Source: CAZYAK01 sp964403335 (GTDB taxonomy: Bacteria; Patescibacteriota; Gracilibacteria; Peribacterales; Peribacteraceae). From it: a stretch of 64,000 nucleotides of DNA. The stretch spans positions 62,001-126,000 of the forward strand of contig CAYOFI010000001.1 in NCBI GenBank assembly GCA_964403335.1. The letters are read 5' to 3'. The notes beneath the pieces are model-generated. The model saw only the letters and a list, made by a program, of their open reading frames with translations, did no database searches and was not told the origin of the DNA. Positions 1 through 8,314 of the stretch are shown in pieces; the stretch's first letter is position 1, and the number at the start of each line of letters is the position of its first letter. A program made the translations under genes and the position numbers.

Positions 1-491
1 AGTGGTTCCGCGGTTCGACACCCGGACACAATGGATTTTTCTTCAAGGCCCGTCTCAGCCCGGTGGAAATCACCAACGTCAAATACTATTGCGGGCTGAC
101 CGATCAGGCGACGATGACGATCGCGCTGCGGTCGGACAACCCCGCAGGCAACCGCGTGGGGTTTGGGTTTTCCACGGTCCGCGGCGATACCGCTCTGCAA
201 TTCAGCACGAAAGACAACACGACCCAAAACCTCATCAACACGGGCATGACCTTCACCGCAGGCCAAGTGTATAACATCTATTTTTACACGCCTCCGTACA
301 GTCTAACCAACAAAAGCGTGATGTACTGGCGCGTGGACAACCTGACCCTCGGTTCCACCGCGGAAGGGAGCACCGCAGCCAACTTGCCTGCGGGAAGCAC
401 GGCACTTCGCCTTGCCTGCGGATTGGTCAGCACGCTCACGCCTGCAAAAAACATGCGTTTAGGATTCATCTACGTCGAGACGGGAAAATAA
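1..491 (+). CDS. 3' part of a beta-rich, possibly virion- or surface-associated protein (cut by the window edge)
   Basis: The reading frame is open from the left edge and ends at the TAA before 492, so only the last 160 or so residues are visible. The segment has no membrane helix, no SLH domain and no catalytic motif I recognise. It is rich in Gly, Thr, Ser and aromatic residues, as in a secreted beta-sandwich. Short patterns such as GFFFKAR, VGFGF and AGQVYNIYFY resemble phage tail or appendage beta-domains, but this is impression, not identification. Function unknown. Confidence 0.5.
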   Translation, partial: WFRGSTPGHNGFFFKARLSPVEITNVKYYCGLTDQATMTIALRSDNPAGNRVGFGFSTVRGDTALQFSTKDNTTQNLINTGMTFTAGQVYNIYFYTPPYSLTNKSVMYWRVDNLTLGSTAEGSTAANLPAGSTALRLACGLVSTLTPAKNMRLGFIYVETGK

Positions 492-1430
492 TCAGGGCTG
501 CAAACTTGCCACGTAGCGATAGACCCGGTTGGAGATTTCCCCGACAAAATTTAGGTACTGCTGTTCCAGCTGTTTGTCGTCCAACTTTGCGAACACGCAC
601 AGAATGTAGGGGCGGCGCGGAACGTAGACGATCCCGCAATCGGATTGCACGCGCGCATCATTTTCCGGAAGATCGTAGATACCGGTTTTGTGCGCGACGG
701 GCACCGCGCGCGGCACGCCTGCGGGCAATCCGTCCGCAAATATGGTCTGCGTCAGCAATTGCAAAATGCGCTGCGAACTTTCGTATTCCAAAACGCACGA
801 CAGATACAGGCAGCGGAGAACCGAGGAGTAGTTTTTGGGGCTCACCACGGGCTGGGAGGAATCGATCACGACGGGAATGTCCAGCGCGTCATAGGTTTCG
901 CGGACCAGGTCTTGGGACATGACTTGGTCCAGGGCGCGAATCGCGGTGTTGTCCGATTCAACCAGTGAAAGGCGGACCGCTTCGCCAACGGTGAGCTGCG
1001 CGCCCGCCCCCTTCTTCCAAAGCGTCCCGAAGTCCGGGTCCAAATCGGATTGGCTGAGCGTCAAGATGCGGTCTTCCGTCAGGCTTCCGTCTTCCAAGCG
1101 TTTGAATATACCCATGATGAACGGGACCTTCAGCAGGCTCGCGGATACGAATTCCTCCTTTTCGTTCACGCCGATGGAGACGCCGGTCGGCAGATATTCA
1201 AAGTACACGCCCGTTTGAAAATCCCTTTTTTGGTTCATGAATTCCCGCAGCTCGGACCGCAGCGGCGTGAAATTGATGATGATATCGTTGGGATTCTGAA
1301 CGAAAATTCTGGGGGAGAGCAGCGGATACGACAGGTTCGTGCCCACCAATGACCCGATCGCGGAGCTCCCCGCAACAATGTTGAAGGCGACGCTCAAGAC
1401 GACGAAGGCGGCAAAAAGAAACCGGGACAT
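492..1430 (-). CDS. Class A beta-lactamase-like / D,D-peptidase-like serine hydrolase, copy 2
   Basis: The protein has an N-terminal hydrophobic anchor followed by the penicillin-recognising fold. The three motifs are in order: SxxK as ASLLKVP, SDN as VESDNTA and KTG as HKTGIYD. The Glu-containing omega-loop motif of true class A beta-lactamases is not evident. A cell-wall-related peptidase or esterase is therefore at least as likely as antibiotic hydrolysis. I chose the ATG at 1430 because it begins directly with the hydrophobic segment; an upstream in-frame start at 1487 would add 19 unrelated residues. It is a clear paralogue of the gene at 1512-2438, from which it is separated by 81 nt, and lies downstream of it. 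Confidence 0.85.
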   Translation of the reverse strand: MSRFLFAAFVVLSVAFNIVAGSSAIGSLVGTNLSYPLLSPRIFVQNPNDIIINFTPLRSELREFMNQKRDFQTGVYFEYLPTGVSIGVNEKEEFVSASLLKVPFIMGIFKRLEDGSLTEDRILTLSQSDLDPDFGTLWKKGAGAQLTVGEAVRLSLVESDNTAIRALDQVMSQDLVRETYDALDIPVVIDSSQPVVSPKNYSSVLRCLYLSCVLEYESSQRILQLLTQTIFADGLPAGVPRAVPVAHKTGIYDLPENDARVQSDCGIVYVPRRPYILCVFAKLDDKQLEQQYLNFVGEISNRVYRYVASLQP

Positions 1431-1457
1431 TAACGGGAAGTGTAGCGAAAGGCCGTT

Positions 1458-1478
1458 GCTTGTGAAGCGGATCGCGCT
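1458..1478. repeat. 21-nt direct repeat upstream of serine hydrolase copy 2
   Basis: The 21 bases at 1458-1478 recur exactly at 2466-2486. Both copies lie upstream of one of the two paralogous serine hydrolase genes, so the duplication included upstream sequence. The core is CTTGTGAAGCGGATCGCG. Confidence 0.8.
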
Positions 1479-1511
1479 GACGCACACCCCGAACGGAACG
1501 CGGTGAGGACG

Positions 1512-2438
1512 TTATTTGCGCGTAGACACGTAATCGTACACGCGGCGGGACACGTCGGCGATGAACTGCGACACCTGCATTTCCTGCCCCGCGCGCAGCT
1601 GACTGAATATGCAGAGGATGTACGGGCGATTGGGAACGTACACGATGCCGCAATCCGACCGCACGCGGTCATCCGTGCCGGGTTGATCGTAGATGCCCAC
1701 TTTGTGGGCCACGCGCACGCCCGCCGGCACGCCGGCCGGGATGGTGTTGGTGAAGACGGACTGCGTCATGATATCGAGGATTTTTTGCGATCCCGCATAC
1801 GAGAGGTAACACGACAAATACAGGCATCTCAGCACGGACGAATAATTTTTGGGGCTCACGACGGGCTGGGTGTCGTCCATTTCCACGGGAATGTCCAGCG
1901 AGTTATAGATCGAAAGTACGGGGTCGGCTTCCGCCAAATCATCCAGCGCGAGCGCCGCGGTGTTATCGGATTCGGTCAGGGCAAGTTGCACGGCCTCGTC
2001 CACGGTCAGCGTCGCTCCTTCGCCGCGCTTCCACAAGTTCCCATACCCGGGGTCCAGATCTTGTTTGGTCAGGGTGATTGTCTGGTCACCATGCACGACA
2101 CCTGTTTCCATTAATTTATAGACACCCATGATCACCGGCACTTTCAATAAACTCGCCGTTACGAATTGTTCCTTGTCGTTGATGCCGATGGAGACGCCCG
2201 ACGGGAGATATTCGAAGTAGACTCCCGTGCGGAAATCCCGCACACCGGTCACAAGCGTGCGCAGTTCACTGCGCAATTCCGTGAAATTGATGATGATGTC
2301 GTTGGGTTGCTCCACGAAAATGCGCGGCGAAAGCAGGGCATGGAACGAGCGATTTTGCCTGACAAACGAAAATGTCCCGAACACCAGTGCGATATTCAGG
2401 AGCAGACTCAGGGCCAAAAGCGCACCACGCGAACGCAT
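1512..2438 (-). CDS. Class A beta-lactamase-like serine hydrolase, copy 1 (variant KTG motif)
   Basis: This is the upstream member of the tandem pair, 308 residues with an N-terminal membrane anchor. The SxxK (ASLLKVP) and SDN (ESDNTA) motifs are intact. The third box reads HKVGIYD, with Val in place of the Thr of KTG. The two copies share long stretches, for example SPKNYSSVLRCLYLSC, so this is a local duplication. A TAGAAT box lies 8 nt before the ATG on the minus strand, consistent with a leaderless message. The Thr-to-Val change may alter substrate choice. The physiological substrate is unknown, with cell-envelope peptides the likeliest. Confidence 0.85.
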   Translation of the reverse strand: MRSRGALLALSLLLNIALVFGTFSFVRQNRSFHALLSPRIFVEQPNDIIINFTELRSELRTLVTGVRDFRTGVYFEYLPSGVSIGINDKEQFVTASLLKVPVIMGVYKLMETGVVHGDQTITLTKQDLDPGYGNLWKRGEGATLTVDEAVQLALTESDNTAALALDDLAEADPVLSIYNSLDIPVEMDDTQPVVSPKNYSSVLRCLYLSCYLSYAGSQKILDIMTQSVFTNTIPAGVPAGVRVAHKVGIYDQPGTDDRVRSDCGIVYVPNRPYILCIFSQLRAGQEMQVSQFIADVSRRVYDYVSTRK

Positions 2439-2465
2439 AATTGGGCATTCTATAGAAGTGCAGCC

Positions 2466-2486
2466 GCTTGTGAAGCGGATCGCGCT
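2466..2486. repeat. 21-nt direct repeat upstream of serine hydrolase copy 1
   Basis: Exact copy of 1458-1478. The bases around 2473-2490 also form a short hairpin (AGCGGA...TCCGCT). The repeat sits between divergent genes and may carry regulatory sequence. Confidence 0.8.
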
Positions 2487-2509
2487 CCGCTACTCTCGGA
2501 TCCATACAC

Positions 2510-3526
2510 ATGCGCATGTTCATCATCGGGTTTCTTGTCATGTGCACGCTGATTGCGGGCGTGCCTGCTGTAGCTGCACAGGGGGTTGCTCCGTTCGCCG
2601 ATGTTCCCGCATCACACCCCGCATACCAAGCTATTCAATACCTGCATGAGCAGGGGATTTTGCAGGGCTATGCAGACAACACGTTCAAGCCAAATGCCCA
2701 AGTGGATCGCGCTGCGGCTGTCAAAATGGTGCTGGCGGGCCGCATCACCGATGAAGAAGTGGAATCACTCCAAAATCCCGGTTTCACGGATATCCCCGCA
2801 GATGCCTGGTATGACGGTTACGTGGCGAAGGCAGTTGCGTTGCACGTCATCGACGGACCGGACAAATCATCCACGTTCAAGGGCAGCACACCCGTGGTGT
2901 TAGGGGCGTTTCTGAAGATCGCGGAGTTGGCGCAGGGAATGGACCCCAATTCCTTCAGCGAAATTCAGTTGCCATTGGCGTCCGATGTCAGTGATGTGCA
3001 TGCCTGGTTTTACCCGTATGTCCGTCTCGGCATCGCATCGTCGCTCTTGCAAGTTGATAAGAACGGCCTTCTGCATCCCGATGCCACACTCACCCGCGCG
3101 GATGTCGCCACCTATGTGTATCGCTTACTGATGTACAAAGAAAACCGTCGCACGCAGGCACTATTGTCGCTGACGGAAACGGAATTGGCGGGAAATGTGA
3201 TCGCCAACTTGAATCCGGAAGGTCTTGCCTCCGCGAAGATGGCCCAGGCGCGTGCGCTCGTTGCGGCGCGTGGGGCATTGGCCAGCAAGCCCGATAACAC
3301 GCTCGTGAAGGGGGCCGTGAAAGTCACGGAAGGATTCGGAGCGTTGGTGAACGCGTACGAAGCGGGCGTGGCGGGCAACATCGATCAAGTTCTTGTCTTA
3401 GCCGGCAAAGCCTACGAGCTTGCTGCGCAGGCCAAAACATTCAGCGCCTCGCTCACGGAGATCGCCGACAACATGCAGGGTATAGCCCACAATATGGCTG
3501 AAGAGGCGCGGGCGTTGAAGGGATAG
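2510..3526 (+). CDS. Secreted S-layer-homology (SLH) domain protein
   Basis: A Sec signal peptide ending near AVAAQ is followed by about three SLH modules over residues 27-230. Typical pieces are PFADVPASHPAYQAIQYL, GFTDIPADAWYDGYV and a diverged third copy. The remaining 100 or so residues are alanine-rich helices without recognised motifs. SLH domains normally bind pyruvylated secondary wall polymer, so the protein is expected at the cell surface, perhaps carrying the helical tail as an anchor or oligomerisation element. It is transcribed divergently from the serine hydrolase pair. Two other SLH proteins occur in the window (10021 and 56674), suggesting that the cell has an S-layer-type envelope. 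Confidence 0.85.
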   Translation: MRMFIIGFLVMCTLIAGVPAVAAQGVAPFADVPASHPAYQAIQYLHEQGILQGYADNTFKPNAQVDRAAAVKMVLAGRITDEEVESLQNPGFTDIPADAWYDGYVAKAVALHVIDGPDKSSTFKGSTPVVLGAFLKIAELAQGMDPNSFSEIQLPLASDVSDVHAWFYPYVRLGIASSLLQVDKNGLLHPDATLTRADVATYVYRLLMYKENRRTQALLSLTETELAGNVIANLNPEGLASAKMAQARALVAARGALASKPDNTLVKGAVKVTEGFGALVNAYEAGVAGNIDQVLVLAGKAYELAAQAKTFSASLTEIADNMQGIAHNMAEEARALKG

Positions 3527-3626
3527 GGCTATTTGATTCAATAAAACGCTCAGAAAGCGGTATTTGACTAAATACATATATTATACTATAATAATAGATA
3601 CTTTCACATCCATACCCACCATTTCT

Positions 3627-4406
3627 ATGAGAGCTCGGTCACATCTTTTCCAGGGTACTCTTGTGGCGACTGTCGCCGCGCTGACCTCGACTGTTTTGAC
3701 CACGGCGGGATTTGCCTTGGTGGGACAAATGAAGAGTCAGCCCTTCCCACAGCCGTTTCAGATGCAGCAGGAGGGCAAGCGTCCTCCTATGGACGGAACC
3801 ATGGGCCAGAAGTTTCCCGAGGATATGAACGGTGGTTTTCAGGGAGACAGGAAGACGATGGATTTTAAGGATATGGAGAACCGGCCGTTTGACCCGGCCA
3901 TGCACGGCGGCCCGAACATGCAAAAGCAGCAGGATGGCACCATGAACCGTGGTGGGGAGACAAGCGAACAGAATCAGCGTCCGCCCCAGGGTCAGGCAGG
4001 TGAGCAACGCATGCCCGCTTTTGACGGTCCGAAGACGGATTCCAATTTGGATCGTTTGCTGAATATGAATTTTGGAATGGACACGGATGACGAAGAGCTG
4101 ACGCCGGAGCAGGTCGTCAAGCTGAAGGCCCAGAAAGCCAAACTGGAAAAATCTCTGAAGAAAGCCGAGAAGGACTTGGCAAAGATGGAGAAGAAATTGG
4201 AGAAGGAAATCGCCAAGATGCAAAAGAAACTTGCAAAGGCGAAGACCGACGAACAGAAGGAGGAAATCCAGGCATATATTGATGAGCTCCCCACAAAGGA
4301 AGACATCGCAGATATGCATGCGGAACGCTTGGATGCCATTCAGGAAACGATCGATGAGATCGATGAGTATCTAGGCGGCGCATCGACAGTAAGCGACGAC
4401 GAGTAA
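3627..4406 (+). CDS. Secreted Met/Gln/Pro-rich coiled-coil protein of unknown function
   Basis: A hydrophobic N-terminal segment (LVATVAALTSTVLTTAGFALV) acts as signal or anchor. It is followed by a low-complexity region rich in Met, Gln, Pro and Gly, then a strongly charged coiled coil built of K/E heptads (KLEKSLKKAEKDLAKMEKK) around residues 150-215. The ATG at 3627 is preferred because an upstream frame would add non-signal sequence. A TATACT-type -10 region lies upstream at about 3590. There are no catalytic motifs. The Met-rich part could bind copper, which would fit the metal genes downstream, but that is speculative. A strong terminator follows. Confidence 0.75.
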   Translation: MRARSHLFQGTLVATVAALTSTVLTTAGFALVGQMKSQPFPQPFQMQQEGKRPPMDGTMGQKFPEDMNGGFQGDRKTMDFKDMENRPFDPAMHGGPNMQKQQDGTMNRGGETSEQNQRPPQGQAGEQRMPAFDGPKTDSNLDRLLNMNFGMDTDDEELTPEQVVKLKAQKAKLEKSLKKAEKDLAKMEKKLEKEIAKMQKKLAKAKTDEQKEEIQAYIDELPTKEDIADMHAERLDAIQETIDEIDEYLGGASTVSDDE

Positions 4407-4421
4407 TCGCCGTACATTTTC

Positions 4422-4465
4422 GCTCACAAAAAAAGCGACGCACGTGCGTCGCTTTTTTTGTGAGC
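4422..4465. terminator. Bidirectional rho-independent terminator
   Basis: A perfect palindrome: a GCGACGCAC/GTGCGTCGC stem core flanked by A7 on the left and T7 on the right, extended by GCTCAC/GTGAGC. It serves both the plus-strand gene ending at 4406 and the minus-strand pilin region ending at 4480. Confidence 0.92.
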
Positions 4466-4479
4466 ATGGTCTGCCAAAG

Positions 4480-5136
4480 TTATCGCGCTACCACAGCCAC
4501 CGCGTCGAAGATTAAGTCGCCCGTGCCGATATCTTGCAGCTTTACGCTCGCGGTGCTGCTTGTGACGGTATATGTACCCAGACTCTCCCACAATACTCCC
4601 CCGTACTGCGCGTCATTCGGGCTCACCTGGTGAGGCTTCTGCACCGTCGCTTGCAGCACACTTGGGGAACCAAAGTGGATGTTGTATGTCGCAAGGGGCA
4701 CATTCGCGGGGAACGGCACCCACGTGACGAAAAATTCGTAGCTATTTCCCGGTGTCATGCCACTCAAAACGCACGTTGCACAGTCTGAGGGAGTTTGGTT
4801 GGTTGAGGGTTTGACAAGATAGTTGTAGAAATATCCTTCCGGTGTATTTGAGCCTGTCCATGTAGTCCAAACAGAGCAGGCAGAAAAATGCAGGGAAGGA
4901 TCTTTGACATCGACCGGAACAATCGTCGGCGGTTCCGGAGTGCCACACGGCTCACTATCCAGCGTGTCTCCGGGCATCTTGCCCAGATGAGAGGGGAACA
5001 CGAACGGGCGCTGACTCTCCTGATACACTTTTAAACCGGTGTAGGGGACGCACGGCTCCAATTCATCGCGTGGGATGTATCCCAGATAGATGGGCACAAG
5101 CAGCGGATCAACATTCAAACAGGACGCGTCAGTCAC
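4480..5136 (-). CDS. C-terminal part of a frameshifted type IV pilin-like protein
   Basis: The 218-residue frame begins inside the pilin gene. It continues the usual pattern of these proteins: a pair-of-Cys region (ASCLNVDPLLVPIYLGYIP), then an extracellular beta-rich, fibronectin-III-like tail with several Cys. In the same frame but upstream of its ATG, the DNA reads QNAKPICIRGVT, which is the expected continuation of the N-terminal pilin. The piece is therefore not an independent gene but the second half of 4480-5408. It ends just past the bidirectional terminator. Confidence 0.7.
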   Translation of the reverse strand: MTDASCLNVDPLLVPIYLGYIPRDELEPCVPYTGLKVYQESQRPFVFPSHLGKMPGDTLDSEPCGTPEPPTIVPVDVKDPSLHFSACSVWTTWTGSNTPEGYFYNYLVKPSTNQTPSDCATCVLSGMTPGNSYEFFVTWVPFPANVPLATYNIHFGSPSVLQATVQKPHQVSPNDAQYGGVLWESLGTYTVTSSTASVKLQDIGTGDLIFDAVAVVAR

Positions 5137-5408
5137 GCCGCGGATGCAGATCGGTTTTGCGTTCTGCTGCCCTGAGGCACGTTGTCAGAGGTGGGCAATT
5201 CCCATTGATCGATCAGATATTGGTACATGCTGTTCTCAATCTCCTTTGCTTCATGCATGCGCTTACTATCCTTCGCGCTTCGGAGATTTTCCCGGGGGTT
5301 CATTGCGACGATGATGATTGCCGCAAGCACACCCATGATTCCGATCGCGATCAGAATTTCGATGAGCGTAAAACCCCGACGTATGTACGGAAAAAACCGA
5401 GAGTGCAT
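5133..5408 (-). CDS. N-terminal part of a type IV pilin-like (pseudopilin) protein, frameshifted
   Basis: A short basic leader is followed by the prepilin peptidase motif and hydrophobic helix (RRGFTLIEILIAIGIMGVLA), the standard N-terminus of type IV pilins and pseudopilins. The helix continues into an ESAKD-type amphipathic stretch up to LPTSDNVPQG. The frame then runs into unrelated residues and stops, whereas a shift of one base at the CCC run at 5170-5172 restores a long homologous continuation (4480-5136). The full protein would be about 308 residues. A single base is missing, either as a real mutation or as a sequencing error. Confidence 0.8.
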   Translation of the reverse strand: MHSRFFPYIRRGFTLIEILIAIGIMGVLAAIIIVAMNPRENLRSAKDSKRMHEAKEIENSMYQYLIDQWELPTSDNVPQGSRTQNRSASAA

Positions 5409-5420
5409 AGGGTGGCAGCC

Positions 5421-5948
5421 TTACTGTACATACGCCCACGTCTTCTGCCACTGCCTCATCTGATCGATCTCTTTCTGTTGTGAAGCGATGATGGCATTTG
5501 CCAGGTTTTTGATCTCCACGTGCTTGGCCGATGTCTTTGCGGCATTTGCCATGTCAATGGCGCCCTGATGGTGGGGGATCATCATTTGGATGAAGGCTTT
5601 GTCGAACTCGTCGCCCGTTTTGCCCTGCAGCATCTTCGTCATGCCGTTCATGCTCATGCCATCGTCCATCATGCCCTCATTCATCATCATGCCGCCGTGC
5701 ATCATCTTCATCACCTTCATTCTGCCGCCCATGGTTCCTCCCAGCGCAAAGGTCAGCAGGCAGACGAGGAGTCCGGCGACGACCATCCACATCCCCCACG
5801 TTTTAAGCTGTCCGTTCTTGAGTGTTTTGACCGCCCAGATCACCAAAAAGAGAATGCCAATGAAGACCGCCAACGCGGCGAGTGTGTGCAGTATGCCGAG
5901 GAAAGCGAAGCCGAAACCCGAATGTGTGGTGTACATCATGTCCGTCAT
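5421..5948 (-). CDS. Membrane-anchored DUF305 protein (probable copper-handling)
   Basis: Two N-terminal transmembrane helices (residues about 10-70) are followed by a Met/Gly-rich linker with many MM pairs and a C-terminal DUF305 domain. The domain has the signature MIPHHQGAIDMA and a helical end. DUF305 proteins such as CopM bind copper or other metals in the periplasm, so an extracytoplasmic metal-binding role is inferred. The Met-rich linker (GGMMMNEGMMDDGMSM) fits Cu(I) binding. It is the 3'-most gene of the minus-strand metal cluster. A second DUF305 protein lies at 21814. Confidence 0.85.
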   Translation of the reverse strand: MTDMMYTTHSGFGFAFLGILHTLAALAVFIGILFLVIWAVKTLKNGQLKTWGMWMVVAGLLVCLLTFALGGTMGGRMKVMKMMHGGMMMNEGMMDDGMSMNGMTKMLQGKTGDEFDKAFIQMMIPHHQGAIDMANAAKTSAKHVEIKNLANAIIASQQKEIDQMRQWQKTWAYVQ

Positions 5949-5996
5949 ACGAGAAAAAGGGGAGAAAAAAAGAGAATACGGCGGAGCATAGCAGGA

Positions 5997-6158
5997 TCAG
6001 ACAGCGACACTCAGTGCGGCACCGAGGAAGTATGGCCAGAGCAGTATCGCCACGACGCCTTTCCAGAAGCTCAAGTGCAGATAGCCGATGGTGAAGAGCC
6101 AGAACGCAAACCAAAAACCGCCGATGACGGTGTGGTGCTCCACGCGGATTTTTTCCAT
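5997..6158 (-). CDS. 53-residue membrane protein
   Basis: A short frame starting MEKIRVEHHTVIGGFWFAFW contains a His-containing N-terminus and two hydrophobic segments (IGGFWFAFWLFTIGYLHL and VVAILLWPYFLGAALSV). Codon choice and position, in line with the metal cluster genes, suggest a real small protein. It is similar in style to small inner-membrane proteins often seen next to copper or ZIP genes. No family assigned. Confidence 0.55.
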   Translation of the reverse strand: MEKIRVEHHTVIGGFWFAFWLFTIGYLHLSFWKGVVAILLWPYFLGAALSVAV

Positions 6159-6329
6159 AAAAGGGAGGAGGAAAGAGATACAAGAAAGTATGCCTCAAAG
6201 AAACCCGCCAACGAGTCGATCATCGTGCGTGTCGTGTCCGGGATCCATGGAAGTGAGGAGGAAGGAAACAGCACCAAGAATCCTAATCCTCACGCCGAAG
6301 AAAAACCATTCCCATATCCGGCAAATCGT

Positions 6330-6797
6330 TCACATACTCATGTGCCGGAGGAGCTTCTCTGTCCACTTGCGGATCTTCTCTTCCTGTCCATACGGCTCAT
6401 TGACCAAAATGAGCGGCGGTACAAACAACGTGCCGTGGTGTTCGCGCTGAAAGCGCAAAAAGTGTTCCGTGCAGCGCGTACGGAAGTAATACCGGTCGTC
6501 GCCCAAACTGATGAATGTCACAGGTTTTCCCTTCCAATCCAATTGCGCGGCGCGTTCGTGCAGCAGGGCGTGCATGTGCGTATTCAGCTGGCCTTCGTTG
6601 CCGCCGGTGTTCCATGTGCCGGAGCCCAGTATCAGCACGTCGCCCCGCAGCAGATCTTCCGGCGCAGTCTGTTCGGCCCGTTGGCGCTCGACGGTCACGG
6701 ACTCGGGCGCCGCGTGAATGGCGCGGATGATCTCGTCGATCACATACTCCGTATTGCCGCTGGTGGACGCGGAGACGAAGTGGAGGGTGTGCGGCAT
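6330..6797 (-). CDS. Flavodoxin-like NAD(P)H/FMN protein
   Basis: The protein starts MPHTLHFVSASTSGNTEYV, in which SASTSGNTEYV is the FMN phosphate-binding loop of flavodoxins. The second loop (GSGTWNTGGNEG) and the ISLGDDRYYF region are also characteristic. The length of 155 residues matches a short-chain flavodoxin. I chose the ATG at 6797 rather than 6857 because a TATGCT box lies exactly 6 nt upstream, and because the first 20 residues of the longer frame are atypical. It probably acts as a soluble electron carrier. Its place next to an oxidase and metal transporter suggests a link to redox and metal homeostasis. Confidence 0.85.
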   Translation of the reverse strand: MPHTLHFVSASTSGNTEYVIDEIIRAIHAAPESVTVERQRAEQTAPEDLLRGDVLILGSGTWNTGGNEGQLNTHMHALLHERAAQLDWKGKPVTFISLGDDRYYFRTRCTEHFLRFQREHHGTLFVPPLILVNEPYGQEEKIRKWTEKLLRHMSM

Positions 6798-6921
6798 GCG
6801 CACAGCATACACCGCGTGTACGGCGCGACTCGCACGCCTCGCCATCAATATCTCCATCCAGCCCGTGGTCTGTCGTAGACACGCCGCGCCTCCGCATGCG
6901 TGTCGAATGAGAAATGCCGCG

Positions 6922-7071
6922 TTACATGACGCCGGCGAATTTGAGCAGCATGACGATGCCGATGATCCCGATGATGATGTAGCCGATTTGCTTCAGTTTT
7001 CCGTCCATCGGAATGTAATTGAAGATCACGGCGACGATCAGCAGGACGATAAACGGGATGATGGCGTTCAT
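6922..7071 (-). CDS. 49-residue two-helix membrane protein
   Basis: The frame MNAIIPFIVLLIVAVIFNYI, followed by PMDGKLKQI and a second helix, ends at the TAA at 6922. The hydrophobic-loop-hydrophobic layout with a short charged turn is seen in small Thivi_2564-like membrane proteins. It lies between the flavodoxin gene and the ZIP transporter gene in the same direction, so co-transcription is likely. Function unknown. Confidence 0.6.
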   Translation of the reverse strand: MNAIIPFIVLLIVAVIFNYIPMDGKLKQIGYIIIGIIGIVMLLKFAGVM

Positions 7072-7135
7072 ACGGAGAAAGGTGAAGGATACGGAATGAT
7101 GACGGATAGCAGGCGTCGTCCTTTCCGTGTTTCTT

Positions 7136-8314
7136 TTACGCCACGAAAAATCCCGTCGCGTACATCACGCAGAGGCCGGTGAAAAATCCCAACACATTGG
7201 CCGGGGAATAGAGAGATTTTCCGTTGCTGCGGCCCATGTGCCCGACTATCGCGAAGACGACGTCGAAGATCGCGCCGACACCGATGGCGAGGAACACGAT
7301 CGCGACGGCGGGGGAGTAGGCGAAGCCTCCCAGCAAACTTCCGACAATCGTCGGAACTCCGGCGATCAGTCCCATCATCAGCACGTGCCTCCATAATTTC
7401 TGAATGGTGAATGACCGGCTTAAGGGCGCGATGATGGCGATGCCTTCGGTCAAATTATGCAGCATGAAGCCGATGACGAGCGATCCGCCCAACGCGATTT
7501 CCCCGATGGCATACGAACTCCCGATCGCCAGACCTTCGCCCAAGTTGTGCAGCCCGATGCCGACGGCGATCAGGTAGGACCAGTGCAACGCCTGTTCATG
7601 CTCGCCGCGATCCGGTTTCATGCCTCTGTTCCTGAGCGCGCCGAGCAGCAGCATCGAACCTATGCATCCCATCAGCAGCAATCCCAAGCCGTTGTACGTC
7701 TGCGGAATGTCCGCGATCAGCGAGAACGCTTCTTCCAGAGCATCGACTCCCAAAAAGACCAGCAATCCGACCGTTGCCGACAGTAAGAATGCATATGCGG
7801 ATGCCTTGATGCGCTTCAGGTACGGCAGCCACAAAAGCCCGAGCAGCACGGGGATCACGCCCACATACAATCCAAGCAACACGAACGTGCGCACGTACTG
7901 CGCGTCCACGACGGGTGTGAGGAACGCGACGGGGACTTCTTTTTCAAACACGACGCCGTCGCTCGCGATCAATTTGAACGTCATCGGCTCGCCGTGGATC
8001 CACGGATAGAACAACCGCAATTCGCCGCGCTCATGCGGTTGCAGCACACGGGACGGCGGGTCCATCGCGAATTGCCAGTACACGTCGTTCACGATCGTCT
8101 GCGCGACGGTCACTTGCTCCGGTCCGTCGTTGAAAACTTTCAGTGTGATGTGTTCGGGCTGAAAGAGGACCCGCGTAATGAAAATATTTTCCACCGGAGG
8201 AAAACCGGCTTGGAATACGCCAAGCGGTCCGTACTGCACGAAGAGTGACATCAGCGCGCCAAAGAACAGCAGCGGTAGGAAGAACAACGCCCACGATGTG
8301 CGTCGGGTGCTCAT
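7136..8314 (-). CDS. ZIP-family divalent metal transporter with an extra N-terminal extracytoplasmic domain
   Basis: Residues 1-30 form a membrane helix. A beta-type domain of about 110 residues precedes the transport core. The core, from residue 140, has at least seven helices and both ZIP signature helices: GLHNLGEG on helix 4 and MLHNLTEG on helix 5, which supply the metal-binding His, Asn and Glu residues. The family moves Zn, Fe or Mn into the cytoplasm. The start codon abuts the stop of the multicopper oxidase gene, so the two are translationally coupled. The N-terminal domain is unusual for ZIP proteins and may receive metal from the partner oxidase. Confidence 0.87.
   Translation of the reverse strand: MSTRRTSWALFFLPLLFFGALMSLFVQYGPLGVFQAGFPPVENIFITRVLFQPEHITLKVFNDGPEQVTVAQTIVNDVYWQFAMDPPSRVLQPHERGELRLFYPWIHGEPMTFKLIASDGVVFEKEVPVAFLTPVVDAQYVRTFVLLGLYVGVIPVLLGLLWLPYLKRIKASAYAFLLSATVGLLVFLGVDALEEAFSLIADIPQTYNGLGLLLMGCIGSMLLLGALRNRGMKPDRGEHEQALHWSYLIAVGIGLHNLGEGLAIGSSYAIGEIALGGSLVIGFMLHNLTEGIAIIAPLSRSFTIQKLWRHVLMMGLIAGVPTIVGSLLGGFAYSPAVAIVFLAIGVGAIFDVVFAIVGHMGRSNGKSLYSPANVLGFFTGLCVMYATGFFVA

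Noticed and set aside
6071..6277. 68-residue minus-strand frame between the DUF305 and flavodoxin genes
   Set aside because: It overlaps the better supported 53-residue membrane protein (5997-6158) in another frame and has no recognisable pattern.
5520..6878. Long plus-strand frame opposite the DUF305, small membrane and flavodoxin genes
   Set aside because: His/Arg-rich and without motifs; it is the complement of the Met-rich DUF305 gene and others.
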